Notes: a model not told the origin generated them from the sequence alone. Numbered from the stretch's first letter, positions 23,466 to 35,599 are shown. The stretch is DNA of 64,000 bases from Sepiola atlantica (GCA_963556195.1 OY744523.1:77642445-77706444), one strand, 5' to 3'. A program made the numbers and translations.

Positions 23466-24060
23466 GGTACTCTTATAGCTGACATGCCAGATTTCCCTGA
23501 CTTTGCGTCGGAAACGATCGGGCAGGTCGCGGAAGCGCCAAAGAGCTGTCAGGACGAGACGAGAACTAGGCTGAAACTGCTTAATGGAAGATTTTCAAAG
23601 AAAAAAATACATACAAAAAAAGAAAAGAAAACGAACAAACCGTAACTGAAGAACTGTAAATGAATATATTTTTATTTTTTGGTGGGCCAAATGAACCATT
23701 GTCAATCAAATGTGTAGATGTAATGTTTGGATTTGTTTGTGAAAATAATGTTTTTTTGGGGGAGGGAGGAGGTAAAATTTTGTCAATGTTTTTTAACATA
23801 AAAGAAAGAAAGAAATGAAAATGTTATGCTTTTAAATTAGTCCTTTCGGAGATTCGACGACCTGACACACCTGATAATAATTCATTGTTTGTTGCAATAG
23901 AACACGATTATTGTTTTTTTCGAAATATTGTCGGCTGCTAGCTTTTGCCTGCTTGGCGAATGAATGCTGCAACCTGATTGCTTAATACTTCGTCAGCTCT
24001 CGGGCGCTTCCGAGACCTGCCCGATCGTTGCCGACACGAAGTCACAGCTATAAGAGTACC
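23466..24060. mobile_element. 595-bp MITE, copy 2
   Basis: The ends are perfect inverted copies over GGTACTCTTATAGCTG, and similarity resumes over TGACTT, CGATCGGGCAGGTC and CGGAAGCGCC (about 85 bases with one gap). A perfect 8-bp duplication TAAATTGG flanks it (23458-23465 and 24061-24068). The 8-bp duplication and GG ends fit hAT- or Mutator-related non-autonomous elements; I cannot choose. Confidence 0.95.
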
Positions 24061-24069
24061 TAAATTGGA

Positions 24070-24595
24070 TAGTAGGCAGTTTTTGGCAGATGATCTTGAA
24101 ACAAAGTATGCTTAAAATAACAGATAAAACAAACTTCTTTGGTTAGCAATCTCACAAGGAGAGAGATTTGCAAAAGTGTTTCTGTTCTGTCTTGCTAAGC
24201 CATTATGGATTACAACTGAGTGAAGAGTATGAGGCCAAATTGGTGCATCCTGAATTCCACCTCAAAAGATATTTTTAATACTGTAGAGGAAAAGAAATAT
24301 TGGAACTTAATATTATTAAAATAAATTAATATATTTTTATTACATCATTAAACTTGATCTTCATTGGGCTGGATCCGAATTAAATGTAACAAACAAATCG
24401 TGGTTTTCAACATCTTATCCGTCTCATTGTAAGAAAGAAAAGAGGCCAATTCTAATTTTGTAATTTTTTTTATGCTATTTAAAGATCAATCTAATATTGT
24501 CTGTGTTCTTTGTTTGCACCTAGAGTAGTCTGTCTCCAAGCGCTCCCCTCGGGGTATGCGTCCCATAATACTTGAAGGAATTGCTTATACAAACC
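24070..24595. other. No recognised feature
   Basis: AT-rich, no gene supported. Confidence 0.45.
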
Positions 24596-24599
24596 TCAC

Positions 24600-24735
24600 T
24601 GCAGAAAAGGGGGTAAATAAAACCTGGCCCGAGATAGGTTAGCCTAGAAGTCAATTTCTAAAAGCCGTCCAACACATGCCAGCATATAAAACGGACGTTA
24701 AACCGAATATAATGATGACTGCAGACTTTGTACAT
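24600..24735 (-). mobile_element. (ATC)-tail SINE, minus strand
   Basis: Reverse complement of the GGTTTAACGTnCGTTTT, ATGCTGGCATGTGTTGGACGG, AAATTGACTT order seen at 24905 and 27571. It extends into AACCTGGCCCGAGATAGG, a stretch the other copies lack. Confidence 0.75.
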
Positions 24736-24904
24736 CATGTGTTCCATTCTTGGCATACACTGGGTGTGGGGAAAGGATTGGTATAATAAATATCATTGCA
24801 TACTATGGAATTGGTTAGGTCAAGTTCAAATCCTACCTCGATAGCGATTGTGTTCAATTACAGATTAATAGCTCTGGGAAAGGTATGAGCCCACAAATTC
24901 CTAC

Positions 24905-24907
24905 CAG

Positions 24908-24946
<39 letters not shown>

Positions 24947-25125
24947 GTTTAACGTACGTTTTACATGCCTGCATATGTCGTATACTTCGTAGAAATTGAC
25001 TTTCAAACTATTCTATCCCTGGCCATTATTTATTTTTCTTTCTCCCAAGTCTATCATTATCACTTCCCCATGTGTTTCTTGGCCTCTCTTCTACATCTAC
25101 TAACCTAAGTACAGACTCAGTACAG
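24905..25125 (+). mobile_element. (ATC)-tail SINE, plus strand
   Basis: Starts with (TCA)n at 24908-24946, then GTTTAACGTACGTTTTACAT and the GAAATTGACTTTCAAACTA block shared with 27571-27880. It lies convergent with 24600-24735. Confidence 0.75.
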
Positions 25126-25499
25126 AACCCTGACAATCGAATACAATGAATCAGTTACAATAGGTATTGTGTTTCGACATTAAATTACTTAAAAAGGGTT
25201 GATATACAGTAAAAAAAATTACCATGGTTGATAAAATCAAAAGACGTTTGTATTGATGAACCACATGAATACACTAAACTGGATTCCACTATGTATGATG
25301 AACTGAAAATTATGAAAGAGATTTAAAGACTGTCCCTCCTCCACTCACTACTACCTATCTGGTCAACTCTGACCACTGATCAAGCAGATTAAAAATGAAC
25401 TAACTGAAGAGACACTCGAATGCCGCGTTTCTAAACCTTTTTACTCTTGTGTGACCCTAAAAATAAATTACGTTTATCTGCACAAAAACAAAATTATAT

Positions 25500-25810
25500 A
25501 CCATATTGTTATACTTACCTGGCACAACTTAAGTAGGGTTAGGGTTTTACCAGTCGAGGATATGTCCTCAACTTTAGTCCAACATTAGTGACATTGTTGC
25601 TGTCGGACTCAGACATCGTTCTGTTCAGTCTCAGGAGGCCCATTCTCCCAGGCTTTACTTTCTCTTTGAGAAGGGATTATTTTATCATTAATCGCATCTA
25701 CCGACAAGGCTGCCCAGGCATTTTTTTGTATGTCAGAGTGCACTAATCCTAGTGTGCTGGCTTTTCAAAACCACACCTGACCTTGTGCCTAACGCTAACC
25801 TGTTAACCTT
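25500..25810 (+). mobile_element. SINE family A, diverged copy
   Basis: Shares CTCCCAGGCTTTACTTTCTC, ACAAGGCTGCCCAGGCA and GTGCTGGCTTTTCAAAACC with 5024-5356, in the opposite orientation, with many substitutions. Confidence 0.75.
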
Positions 25811-26251
25811 ATTGTTATCCTTTCATTTTCATTGTAGTTCACATAGTAAATATCATAGTATATATTTTTGATTAACTGGAAAAATTAATACTTCTTTGGC
25901 AAAATTTATACTTTTCGTTTATAATACTTCATCAGGGAGTCTTCATTTCACATATCCCTAAAATTTACTAAATATTATGTGCGATGCGGACCTGTACCTG
26001 TATGTCAGAGACCACAGGGACGACTATGCATGCGTATTGTACCGAATGGGTCGCTCTGTACATGAGTGAGTCACATACAGGTCCCGTCTGCTGAGTGGAC
26101 AGTGACTAGTGAAGACTGCTACACACTGGTACCGTACAGACATCACTAAATATATTCCAAATGAGTGTTATGTTTTTAATAACATAATAGGTTACATATG
26201 ATAATAATATCTACATTACAATATTACAATAATCAAAAATATATTGTGCAT

Positions 26252-26252
<1 letters not shown>

Positions 26253-26286
<34 letters not shown>

Positions 26287-26565
26287 AAAATCGCTCCAGA
26301 CAAGGCATGAAGTCACAAGATTAAATATGATTATCCAAAACATGCCTATTGACCTGAGCCTTGAAAAGACCAAGATTATAGGTAGGAGGAAAACAGTCGG
26401 CAGGAAGAGAGTTCCACAAGCCTGCGATTCTTGGAAAGAAGCTACTGGAATAGGAAGATGTATTGCAATGAGGTATCAAAACAGCGAATTAATGGAGACC
26501 ACTAGACCAACGAATCAAACGAGCTGGAACAAAAGAAGCGGGGAATAGATCACATAATTCTGAAG
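26253..26565 (-). pseudogene. Jockey/CR1-like LINE 3' end with poly(A)
   Basis: On the minus strand it reads LFPASFVPARLIRW, then SSFFPRIAGLWNSLP, then NLGLFKAQVNRHVL: the last residues of a Jockey/CR1-type polyprotein. A short 3' UTR follows and a run of 31 A (T-run 26253-26283 on the plus strand). At least one stop is present. The same 3' end occurs at 53460 and 51490. Confidence 0.85.
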
Positions 26566-26569
26566 AACA

Positions 26570-27565
26570 CATTAAGTAACATTATGTATATAAAATGAAA
26601 TAAAAAGTTCAGAGTGCATTAGCTTATCTCACTTGTTTGTGTGTAACCATTAGGGACCTTTTGTGGGAACACCGAGTAAGAAACGATCGTTCAATAGATG
26701 AAATAAACAGCCATGGTAATCAAATCTCCACCAGTAGCTGCTGTAACCAGAACTTCTGGTGGTATGTTAAGTTCTTCTATCACCAGCATGTCTGCAGTAG
26801 ACACTAGTGAAAAGACAAATTCTGGCTTCCTATATTTTCTTCCAAAAGGTCAAGCTGCAAGGATGAAATAAAAATAGGCACATTTTCTTAAACAAACAAC
26901 CACTACAAATGTAAAATAGAAGAATTTAAACTTTTATTCGACAAATAAATATCGAATGTAATATGAAAAACGTGCAAGTTGAGTGAAAGTAATTAAAAAT
27001 TGTGAATTATAAGTGAATAATGTGCAGCCCAATTAATATTCTAATTAAAATATCTCTCATTAATTATGAAATGATGAACTAATAAATAATTACACTAATT
27101 TGAATAACTTTTTTTTTCTTTTAGTATTTTTGTCATTTGAATTCTAATCGAACATCTGCTTGCAAGAAGACTATCTTCAAAATGATTCTTTCATGGAAAT
27201 TAGATATAATTCTAGATTACTTTTGCTACACCGAACTGACTAAAAAGTTATTTGCGGTGTGTGATTGCATACCAAGAAAAAAAACATAAAACGTGTCTCA
27301 TTTCAAAATTTATATTTCATGTATTTTTGTGTTTTTAATCTTTGCTAAATTAAACATGTTTATTTGGGGAAAGTAATATTTCAAATTTGACAATTTCTCA
27401 TGGTTTTTGTCTCGTAATCAACTTGACAATTTTGTAGCATCTTTTAATTCGTCTAGCATAGCAGAATAGATGTACATCTAATTTCCATAAAAGCATCATT
27501 GGGGGGGGGGGGTATTTATTTTGCATATTTAAAAAATAAAAATTTTAAAAATTAAACAAAAAAAT
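26570..27565. other. No recognised feature
   Basis: AT-rich with a G-run at 27501-27511. A small palindrome ACCAGAA-C-TTCTGGT lies near 26748. Confidence 0.45.
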
Positions 27566-27570
27566 GGAAA

Positions 27571-27627
<57 letters not shown>

Positions 27628-27880
27628 CCTCGGTTTAACGTTCGTTTTACATGTTGGCATGTGTTGGACGGCTTTTAGAAATTGACTTCCAAACTAACCT
27701 ATCTCTGGCTTATCTCTTATTACTTCCTCTTATGTTTTCCTTGACTTTCCCCTGTGAACTGATCCTGCTACCTCAACTGTTCTACATCTACTGACCCAAG
27801 AACTCTCATCCATTCTTCCCATGTTGCCATACCATCGAAGTATCATATATTGCACACATCTCCCTATACTGACCAGATTT
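27571..27880 (+). mobile_element. (ATG)-tail SINE, plus strand
   Basis: (GAT)n at 27571-27627, then CGGTTTAACGTTCGTTTTAC, GGCATGTGTTGGACGGC and AGAAATTGACTTCCAAACTA. Confidence 0.8.
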
Positions 27881-28249
27881 AATCACACACACAGGTTTTT
27901 CATGGAAAAATTATATTTTTCATAACATTTTGTAACCTTTTGTTAGAATTTTTTAGATGCAGAGTGATCGATATTTACAATCGGTATTTATTATCTTTTC
28001 TTTGGACTATTGTTTTCATTATTATTGACATTTATATTTACACTACATTTCGTCAAATGTGCTGCTTGCCCCCTTTTCATGTGTATTGTTAATTTCTGTA
28101 TGGCAATCGTTTTCTATACACAATCAATAGTCATCATATTTACATACAAAGAATACATCACCTAGATGAATGACCACAAGCTGGAAGAAGGGCAATTCAC
28201 ATTAAATCTTTGCTGCTGTCATCGTACAGCTGAAAGACATGCTTAATTA

Positions 28250-28660
28250 TAAAAGATGGATCCGTGGTGCAACGGATAAAGTGCTAAGTAGTAATCAACT
28301 TTAAGTGACAGCTTTCCAAAGGTTGAAAGTGATACTAAGAATACTATTTAGAATCACCTAAAACTTTTACCGGTCATGGATGATGAAATAAGAATATTCT
28401 ACTTCATGGATGATGAAATAAGAACATTCTACTTCATGGATGATGAAATAAGAACATTCTACTTCATGGATGATGAAATAAGAACATTCTACTTCGATGG
28501 TTAAATAAAGGGTTCTGTTTGAAATTTCGTACAGATTTCCGAGTTCGACAAGACGCACCTGAAGATAGTTGGAAGTTACATCGTCCGAAACGTTGTGAGA
28601 ATAATATCTAAGATGAAAAAAGTAATCGGAATAATTCAAATAAAAGAAAAACACGCCTAA
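28250..28660 (+). mobile_element. SINE family D with internal tandem repeat
   Basis: The tRNA-Arg-like head GGATCCGTGGTGCAACGGAT is at about 28258. The body aligns to 400-720 except for four 30-bp units at 28376-28495. At 28559-28591 it reads CTGAAGA ... GAAAC, the hammerhead-like core; here stem II is weak. Confidence 0.85.
28376..28495. repeat. 30-bp minisatellite inside a SINE
   Basis: Four units of ATGGATGATGAAATAAGAAC plus ATTCTACTTC, nearly identical. Confidence 0.96.
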
Positions 28661-29310
28661 TTGCAAAAGATGCACAAAGGTAATTTATAGGTATACATTA
28701 AACAAAACAGTTTAATTTAAACACTTTTGATGATGATGTGATTATGATATTTATATCAATATCACGAGTATGTTAATGTGATGATGTTTAAGGTAAAACA
28801 GAGTTTCTCCAAAATACAGAACTATCCAAAATGCAATATTATTAACACTCTTGGGGTGGAGGCATCCTATTATATTCAAACTATCTTCCTTTCTCATGAT
28901 ATTTAACAATACTAGGACTTACACTTGAATTTTTGGGGCATACAATAAAGGAGTTGGTTCCGAGCATTCCCAGACCTCTGCATGTTACAGTGAAAAACTT
29001 CTTCTCTTTTAGAAAACCAGGAATCAATAACTACAATAAAAGATAGAAACAATATTCCAATCAAAATATCTAAAATATTCTGAAGAATAAACCATTCTTT
29101 AAATTATTTGAAACACTTATTAGTTGCATTAGCAACATTTTGTGGAAGACAATTAATTCATAATTTTTAAAGAATATGTTGAAAATGATCAATTCAAAAA
29201 TCCAAAAACTTATTCAAAGAATGCATTCTTAACTCCATTCAAATTTAATTGCACTTTTGAAACCGATCCATAGAATGTAACGTCATATTTCAAAAAGAAT
29301 AAAGAATGAT

Positions 29311-29491
29311 TGTCTATAATTTCTATGAAAATTGTTTATAATTTCTATGAAAAGTGTTTATAATTTCTATGAAAAGTGTTTATAATTTCTATGAAAAGTG
29401 TTTATAATTTCTATTTAAATTGTATATAATTTCTATGAAAAGTGTTTATAATTTCTATGAAAATTGTTTATAATTTCTATGAAAAGTGTTT
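29311..29491. repeat. 22-bp minisatellite, about eight units
   Basis: Units of TGTTTATAATTTCTATGAAA plus AG or AT, with one variant unit near 29415. Confidence 0.95.
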
Positions 29492-30015
29492 CCATACTGT
29501 TTTAACCAAATATTTACAAGTTTATTTTGAAAAACAAAACAAAGTCTTTCATTTTAAAGAAAATTATTTTCTTTAAACAATTAAGTTGGCTTCCTTAATA
29601 AATGACACATCAAATACATTAAGGTTTTTTAACAATACATATGTGATATCAGGGGACTTTGTATTAGTGGCCATTTTGACTTTCTGTCAATTCTGGTCAT
29701 CCTTACTGTCATAATTCGAGCTTTTATAGAAAGTAAGCCAGCCATGACGATTATTAGACTTTTTATTTTTATTTTCTTATCTTTCCGTTTTTGCTGGGGA
29801 TGGGGCAGCCTACCGGATGCCAGACATTCACCGGCTATTTCAGACACGACAGCCTAGAGATCTTTTTAAGATTCTAACCGTCCCTTTAAGTGCAGTTGTT
29901 TGTATTTCTCTTGCACTCGGTTCATCGGGTATACTCGCACGATAGTTTTGAAATTCTTTTTCATTAGTCCTGTTGCTCCTATAATTACTTGAATAATGGA
30001 GATTTTCCTAAGATT

Positions 30016-30890
30016 CTAGTTTCTTTTCATGTCGTACATAAGACATTGGTATTTCGTAATCTTTTCCCTTTCAGCTCTGTTTAATCCTGCATCATTCGGG
30101 ACACTGAGTTCAACAAGGATTGCTACTTTCTCCATTTTGTCCCATATCACGATGTTAGGTTTAACAGCTCCGTTTTCTAGATATGTAGCTGTAGGGATTG
30201 CATAGTCATAGTGGATGGTGTATAAATTATTTCCAACTGTTCTTTCTGGTATATGCTCCCAGGATTTGCTGCTACACTGGATATTCAACTTTTTACAAAT
30301 AGTCCAGTGAAGATATTTACACACTCTGTGGTGTCGCATTGTATAATAGCCATCCCCAGGAGAGCCTTAAAACTGGATGTCAGGTGGCTCAGACTCTCCA
30401 CTTCTGTGTGGCAGAACCTGCACTTGTTATTGTTGCTGAGACCACTCATCTTTATAAAGGCATTGGTCATCAAGTCTTGATCTTGGGCAGCCATTATCAT
30501 TCTCTCCTTATCATAGTGTAAAGATCCTTTTTTCAGCCAGTCTACAGAATCTTCCTTATCTATATATTCCTGAGATAATTCACTTAGGAAATACTTAGCA
30601 CGTTGTTGGTTGGTCCATTCTTCCAGTTTTCTGAAATGGAAGGTATTGGTGTATTTCTGGCAGCTCTTGCGAGCTATTTCCGTGGCAGGATTGTTGTTTG
30701 ATTCTGCCTCGTTTGTAAGACAGTCCTGTCCAAAATGTTTGGCCAGTTTTGTGATAGAGGTTGTTCTGCTTGCTCTGGTTTCTTGATGTTGCCATACGAT
30801 CATAAGGTTTTGGTTCTGGAAGCTCATCAGATATTGGTCAGTGCTCACAATAGTGGCTCGATGTTGATGGTCAATTTCTGAGAGACCCAT
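30016..30890 (-). pseudogene. LINE C-terminal CCHC finger and restriction-like endonuclease
   Basis: The upstream frame (30285-30890) begins GMGLSEIDHQHRAT, the post-RT region, and reaches CRFCHTEVESLSHLTSS, a zinc-finger-like C-x2-C-x8-H with its last Cys apparently lost. A frameshift near 30300 leads to 30016-30339, with HHRVCKYLHWTICKKLNIQ, then VKPNIVIWDK, AILVELSVPNDAG and EREKITKYQCL. These fit the PD...(D/E)xK-like residues of the endonuclease that nicks target DNA in R2-group LINEs; the first Asp is Asn here. It would have acted on chromosomal DNA to start target-primed reverse transcription. Non-functional as it stands. Confidence 0.85.
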
Positions 30891-30929
30891 ACCTCTTGCT
30901 CCTCTTGGCAGATACAGCCTTGGTAGAAA

Positions 30930-31600
30930 CTAGTTCCTGTACACTACTCTGTACATTGCCAACATTTTTCTCGTTTTAGTGTCTAGTCTATCAATGTCCT
31001 TTTGTGGCCAATCAATAATTCCAGAGCTATATGTTATCACTGGTATAGCTAATTGGTTAATGGCAGTTACTTTGTTTTTGTTTGTAAGATGTGTTATGCA
31101 AATATTTCTAACACGGCATATATATTCTCTGCCAATTTTTTCTCTCATCTTGGCATGTTGACTTGAATCGTTTTCTTCTATGCCAAGGTATTTGTATTGT
31201 TCCTGTTCTTCAAGGTCTTTGATGTCAGTATCTTCATCAGGCTGTATGTTTTCTCTTTGAATCTTCTTCCCAGCTCTGAGGGAGCACTTGGCAAATTGGT
31301 CCAGGCCGACCTTCATTCCAATATCTTTGGAGAAGGTATGTACAACCGGCAATAGTCGGCTTAAATCAGCATCTGAACTAGCATACAGCTTGAGGTCATC
31401 CATGAAGAGCAGGTGGTTGACTTCTTTGTTTAGATCTTGTTTGCGGCCCTGGCTCAAATTGTAGGCACTCTCGCTTTTGTTTAGTAATTTGCTAAGCAGA
31501 TCAATTGCTAGGCAAAGGAGTAGAGGCGATAAGCTATCTTCTTGGAAGATTCCTCTTCGGATCTTGATATCAGGGATTTTTATTGTTCCATTAGTGTGTC
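30930..31600 (-). pseudogene. LINE reverse transcriptase palm and thumb
   Basis: On the minus strand RRGIFQEDSLSPLLLCLAID (RT motif B; QED where QGD is usual) is followed by LLFMDDLKLYA (motif C, catalytic Asp pair) and EQYKYLGIEEND (motif D/E). Then comes a thumb-like region ending in KMLAMYRVVYRN and a stop. It copies element RNA at the nicked target. The listed frame 30930-31457 opens at an internal Met. Confidence 0.9.
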
Positions 31601-31627
31601 TTTATGCCATGGTTGTTTGCCACATAT

Positions 31628-32280
31628 TTATTTGTACTGCCATGGTTTTCTTGATGACCGGATGTATAGATCAAGGCAGCGCAGGAGCCATGCGTGGGGT
31701 ACACTATCGTATGCATTTTGGTAATCGATCCAAGCCATGCTTAGATTTCTCTGCCTCTTCCTAGAGTCCTCAAGGATCGTCTTATTGATCAACAATTGGT
31801 CCTTGGTGCCTAAACACTTCCTTCTACACCCTGCTTGTTCTTTTTCCAGGTATGCTCCAGAAGAGAGATGTTCGTAGATGCTGTCTGCAACCAGGCCAGT
31901 TAAGAGTTTGTAGGTTGTAGTGAGGCAGCAAATCGGTCTGTATTTTGTAGGGTTTTGTGTCTCACTCGTTTTGGGTATGAGGCTCATACCCAAAACGAGT
32001 GAGACACAAAACCCTACAAAATACAGACCGATTTGCTGCCTCACTACAACCTACAAACTCTTAACTGGCCTGGTTGCAGACAGCATCTACGAACATCTCT
32101 CTTCTGGAGCATACCTGGAAAAAGAACAGGATTTTTGTCATTCTGAAATTGATCTAGCTTTCGTTTTATCATTCCAGACGTTATCTCTGGTTCTGGCATT
32201 TTTGGCTTGCTTTTATTACTTCGAGCTATATCTAATATCCACTTGGCCTCTTGGTTGCATGGTCCCTCATTCTCAAACAT
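31628..32280 (-). pseudogene. LINE RT fingers, rearranged around a palindrome
   Basis: 32280-32130 (minus) reads the pre-RT segment (WILDIARSNKSKPKMPEPEI, then KRKLDQFQNDKNP). It then jumps into the inverted arm, so about 60 codons expected before LIPKTSETQNPTKYRPICCL are absent. From 31981 down the proper order resumes: KYRPICCLTTTYKLL (fingers), KEQAGCRRKC, then MAWIDYQNAYDSVPH (motif A, catalytic Asp). Because of the palindrome both strands encode the same stretch of about 70 residues, differing at one residue over the central base. Confidence 0.88.
31836..32128. repeat. Perfect 293-bp palindrome
   Basis: Arms 31836-31981 and 31983-32128 are exact reverse complements (146 bp each) around a single central base at 31982 (TATGA-GGC-TCATA). 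The first mismatches are just outside, at 31835/32129. Confidence 0.98.
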
Positions 32281-32330
32281 AGGGCTCTAGTAGTTTTCTA
32301 GCTCCTTCTCTTCAGGTGGCTTTCTCACCG

Positions 32331-34031
32331 TTATATTCTTCCCACCAAATTTCGGTAGAATGGCCTTGTATTCTTTTTGAACTGTCTGTTTTCAACTTTC
32401 TCCCTGTGCTTGCTATCCTTTTCTTGAATTCTTTTGGCAAGTGATTGGATTCTGCCTTCAAGTTCCCTCACAACGTTTTCAATTTCTTCTATATTTCTTT
32501 TGTATTTAAAACTGAGTCTGCAGATGGTGTTCCTCAGCCGTCCCCGCACTGTAGGAGCAGTAAAGAATTGTTTACTTTGAGAGACTTCCTTTCTGCAAAG
32601 GTTAAGTTGTTTCTGGAGCTTAAGTTTCCACGGTGATTTTGTGGCTCGTGCTCTGGACTCCCATTGCTTTTCGAATTGAGGGAGTGTTTTCCTAACAATG
32701 TAAAGCCCTGCAGCATATGTTACTTGATTCTGCTCCGTGAGGGATATGTTGGATGGAACAAGTCTTTGGAGAGCGATGTTTATGTTTTGTATTACTGCCT
32801 TCATAGCTCTTGAGGCTTTGGTTTTGGGAAGTTGAGGTCTTTCCTCCAGCCTCATCATCTGGACTTCCTGAATTGTATTTCCAAGTTCTTCTTCCAAGGC
32901 CAATTGCTTATCATCTGGTTCCAGTACTTTCTGAGGTAATGATGTGGATTAAGGTGTTACCAGTGACCTTGGTGATAGTGGTGAGGAATAACTTAGGTTC
33001 AATGAGGGGCTATCTTCTGATTGTGAATAGGCAGCTGATGGTGGTGGTATACTTGTCGGGGAGCCCTTTGGTAAAGGGGATTCTGGTGTTGATGTGGCTG
33101 TATGGTGGGTTGTCATGGACCCAGACTGTTTGACGGCTTGATCCATGGGTGATTGGTAATGTGGTTTCTGCTGTATCTGTGGTGTTGTGTTTTGAACAAT
33201 GATGGAAATTGAAGGAATTTCGATGGGGCTTTCAAGTGGACACTTATTGGTTCCTATGTGGGCTGCTATCTTTGATGCCATATAGTCAAGCTCAGCTTCA
33301 TTGAACAGGCTCATGCTGTTATATCTTTGGCAAGTTATTTTTTGGGGTGGAACATTTATCTTGCCTAGACAAAAGTGGAAGAATATTTCCCTCCAGCTCT
33401 CCGTTCTCTGTTTTTGTTTGGTATATTTTGCCTGAGCACATTCCATAGCCCATAACAGTGTCCACTTTTCTTCCCTCTCCCATCTAGACTTCTATCTCCG
33501 TCTAGTTTCTTCTTTCCTGATAGGAAGGTAGTCTTGTTCAGCCTGTCTTATGGCTGCATTTTTTATAAGGGTGCTCTCTTTTTCTGTTATATATATTCCC
33601 ACCTGGGAAACAAGCGATCGTAGGCGGGCAACCGGTGTATTCCTTTTTTTTTTCGAGGAGAGTAGATTCTTGGATCTTAGCTAGAATCTCATTGGATGTT
33701 TTGCGCCACTTTTCAAACTTTGAGTAGTGGTAGCAAAACAATAGCATGTTCTTTTGTTCAACAGTCGATGGTTGGGCTTTAAAGTCTCTTATTTTTCTTT
33801 TTTTGTTGCTGCATTTGATGGAGATAGGGGGTTAGGACCTTTTGTCTCAAGGCCTGATGGCTGACGCTGGTTGGCCTCTGTCATGGCTTGAGCACCATTT
33901 CTAGAGGCAGGAAGGTTCACACCATTGCTTACATCTTCCCGTCTGGTATATGAATGGGTTGATGAGCCCTTTTTATCCTGGGTGCCGGCCTGCCAGTATT
34001 TATTTTCGTTTTTATTCATATTTTTTATCAT
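32331..34031 (-). pseudogene. LINE N-terminal region
   Basis: Hydrophilic, charged segments at 32331-32903, 32949-33446, 33538-33747 and 33789-34031; three are in the same frame. 32331-32903 is helical and K/E-rich (KSPWKLKLQKQLNLCRKEVS, then FKYKRNIEEIE) and leads into the RT. 32949-33446 is Pro/Ser-rich at its C end. I do not see the DNA-binding fingers that R2-group proteins usually carry here. Assignment rests mainly on position and continuous frame. Confidence 0.7.
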
Positions 34032-34109
34032 TCATTTCCTCAGTGTCAACGGCTTCTAATTCATTATTCGAAGCTGCCCTCTATTAATGGAGGGGGTGCC
34101 TCTATCCAC

Positions 34110-34871
34110 AATTCGGGAGATGTGCTGAATGGCTTGAGGAGACAGCACACCATTTTTTTTAAATATTTCGTCAGGATTTACTTCAAATAAAAAGTATCTT
34201 CATGTCAGAGTCTCTGTACAGAGAGACCAAAGACACCCGAGGGTGGTGTCTAATAGGCATTCAAGTCCCCCCCCCATTATAGTTCCCACTATGTTTTATT
34301 AAAGAAAAATTGTTAGATCACATTTTTTTATATAAACTTTTTAAAAAAATATTTTATTTTAATAAAAAGTGATCGTTCATTGAAAGTCTACTAACTAAAC
34401 AGGCTGCTTGTTTATTGCAAATTTTGGGATTTCTGGCAAATGCGTGGCGATTATGTTAGAGAATTGTATGTATTAGTAAGCAACCATCTTGGCTTTTCGA
34501 CAATTCTGTCCTTACTGCCATAATTATCTCTTTTGATAGAAGATTAATTAGCAAAAGAGACAATTGAAACATTACCTGCCAAACATATACGCGACATGAA
34601 GGCCCATTCATTAAAACAGCATTTATCTTCTTGCTATTCATGAATCCAGTTGTTTTATGAATTGAAACAATTCTCATTGAAAACTTAACAATTCGTGTAG
34701 ACTTTGGTTCACTCATTCAATCTCTTCTCTAGTTTAATATGATATTAAAATTATCATATTGGGAGGGATAAGATTAAATATTAACTTTTGTTTTAAGTAT
34801 TTTTAGTAAAAATAACAAAAACTGAAATATTATTATGAAAAAAAATCACTGCACAAAGTAAGTACATTTGT

Positions 34872-34906
<35 letters not shown>

Positions 34907-35038
34907 CAGAGAAAGAATAGACAAAGAAAGTCTTTTTATTGTGTATCAATTGCATAGTTATGAAACTCTATATGGTGAATGTCATGGTGTGCAATGCATT
35001 TAATTTTGGGAATTCAGCAGTAGTATGCCACATACACA
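34110..35038. other. No gene; (GA)n at 34876-34904
   Basis: AT-rich. 34468-34560 resembles 29660-29760 (TGTATTAGTnnGC, CTGTCCTTACTGnCATAATT), that is, the 3' region of the LINE, so another copy of its tail may lie here. Confidence 0.45.
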
Positions 35039-35041
35039 CAA

Positions 35042-35078
<37 letters not shown>

Positions 35079-35120
35079 TTATTAATTAATTTTATGTACA
35101 TAAAAGAATAACAATAACTG

Positions 35121-35203
<83 letters not shown>

Positions 35204-35212
35204 CACACATAC
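35039..35212. repeat. (TA)n microsatellites
   Basis: TA tracts 35039-35079 and 35124-35202 with short interruptions. Confidence 0.96.
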
Positions 35213-35274
35213 ATCTATATATATATTTATAATCATTTTTAATAAATAAACATTTTTAGTATCATAGACATATA

Positions 35275-35560
35275 TATATCTTTTGTGTTACCTAAAACTC
35301 GACAGTATTAATGGTGTAACCGTACCGTCGGTCAGACGATTCTAACTCCGGATCCAAGTATTTTGAACTCTGGCTTCTTACCACCAGGCCGTCGTGACGA
35401 TCACAATTTCAAAATGTGAGAGAAATACGTCTTGTATTTTATTTGTAAACTCAAGTAATGAGATCCAGACAATGTTCCCATCTCTTAAAGAGAGAGAACT
35501 TCGCAACATGACTAAATTTGAATCTTCAATTTAATCTCTCTCAAAGTGCTCCACTTAACG
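35275..35560 (-). mobile_element. SINE family E (tRNA-derived), copy 1
   Basis: On the minus strand GGCCTGGTGGTAAGAAGCCA (A-box side) and CCGGAGTTAGAATCG (decayed B-box) form a tRNA-like head. A second copy at 35655-35905 shares the whole body, including TTCAATTTAATCTCTCTCAA (plus strand). Confidence 0.82.
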
Positions 35561-35599
35561 GAGCTTAATAATTATTTTTGATAAATTAACATTTTTAAT

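Larger units (their letters stand above)
29650..34110 (-). mobile_element. RLE-type LINE (R2/R4-like), near full length
   Basis: One degraded non-LTR retrotransposon on the minus strand. From its 5' end: hydrophilic N-terminal region (34031-32331), start of RT (32280-31628, damaged by a palindrome), RT palm with FMDD (31600-30930), a thumb/linker, a CCHC-like finger and a C-terminal restriction-like endonuclease (30890-30016), then a 3' region to about 29650. Several frames carry it, but three share one frame, so decay is moderate. The CCHC-then-endonuclease order at the C terminus is the arrangement of the R2/R4 group. Confidence 0.88.

Noticed and set aside
31920..32282. A separate plus-strand RT gene
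   Set aside because: It is the mirror image of the minus-strand RT through the perfect palindrome, not an independent gene.
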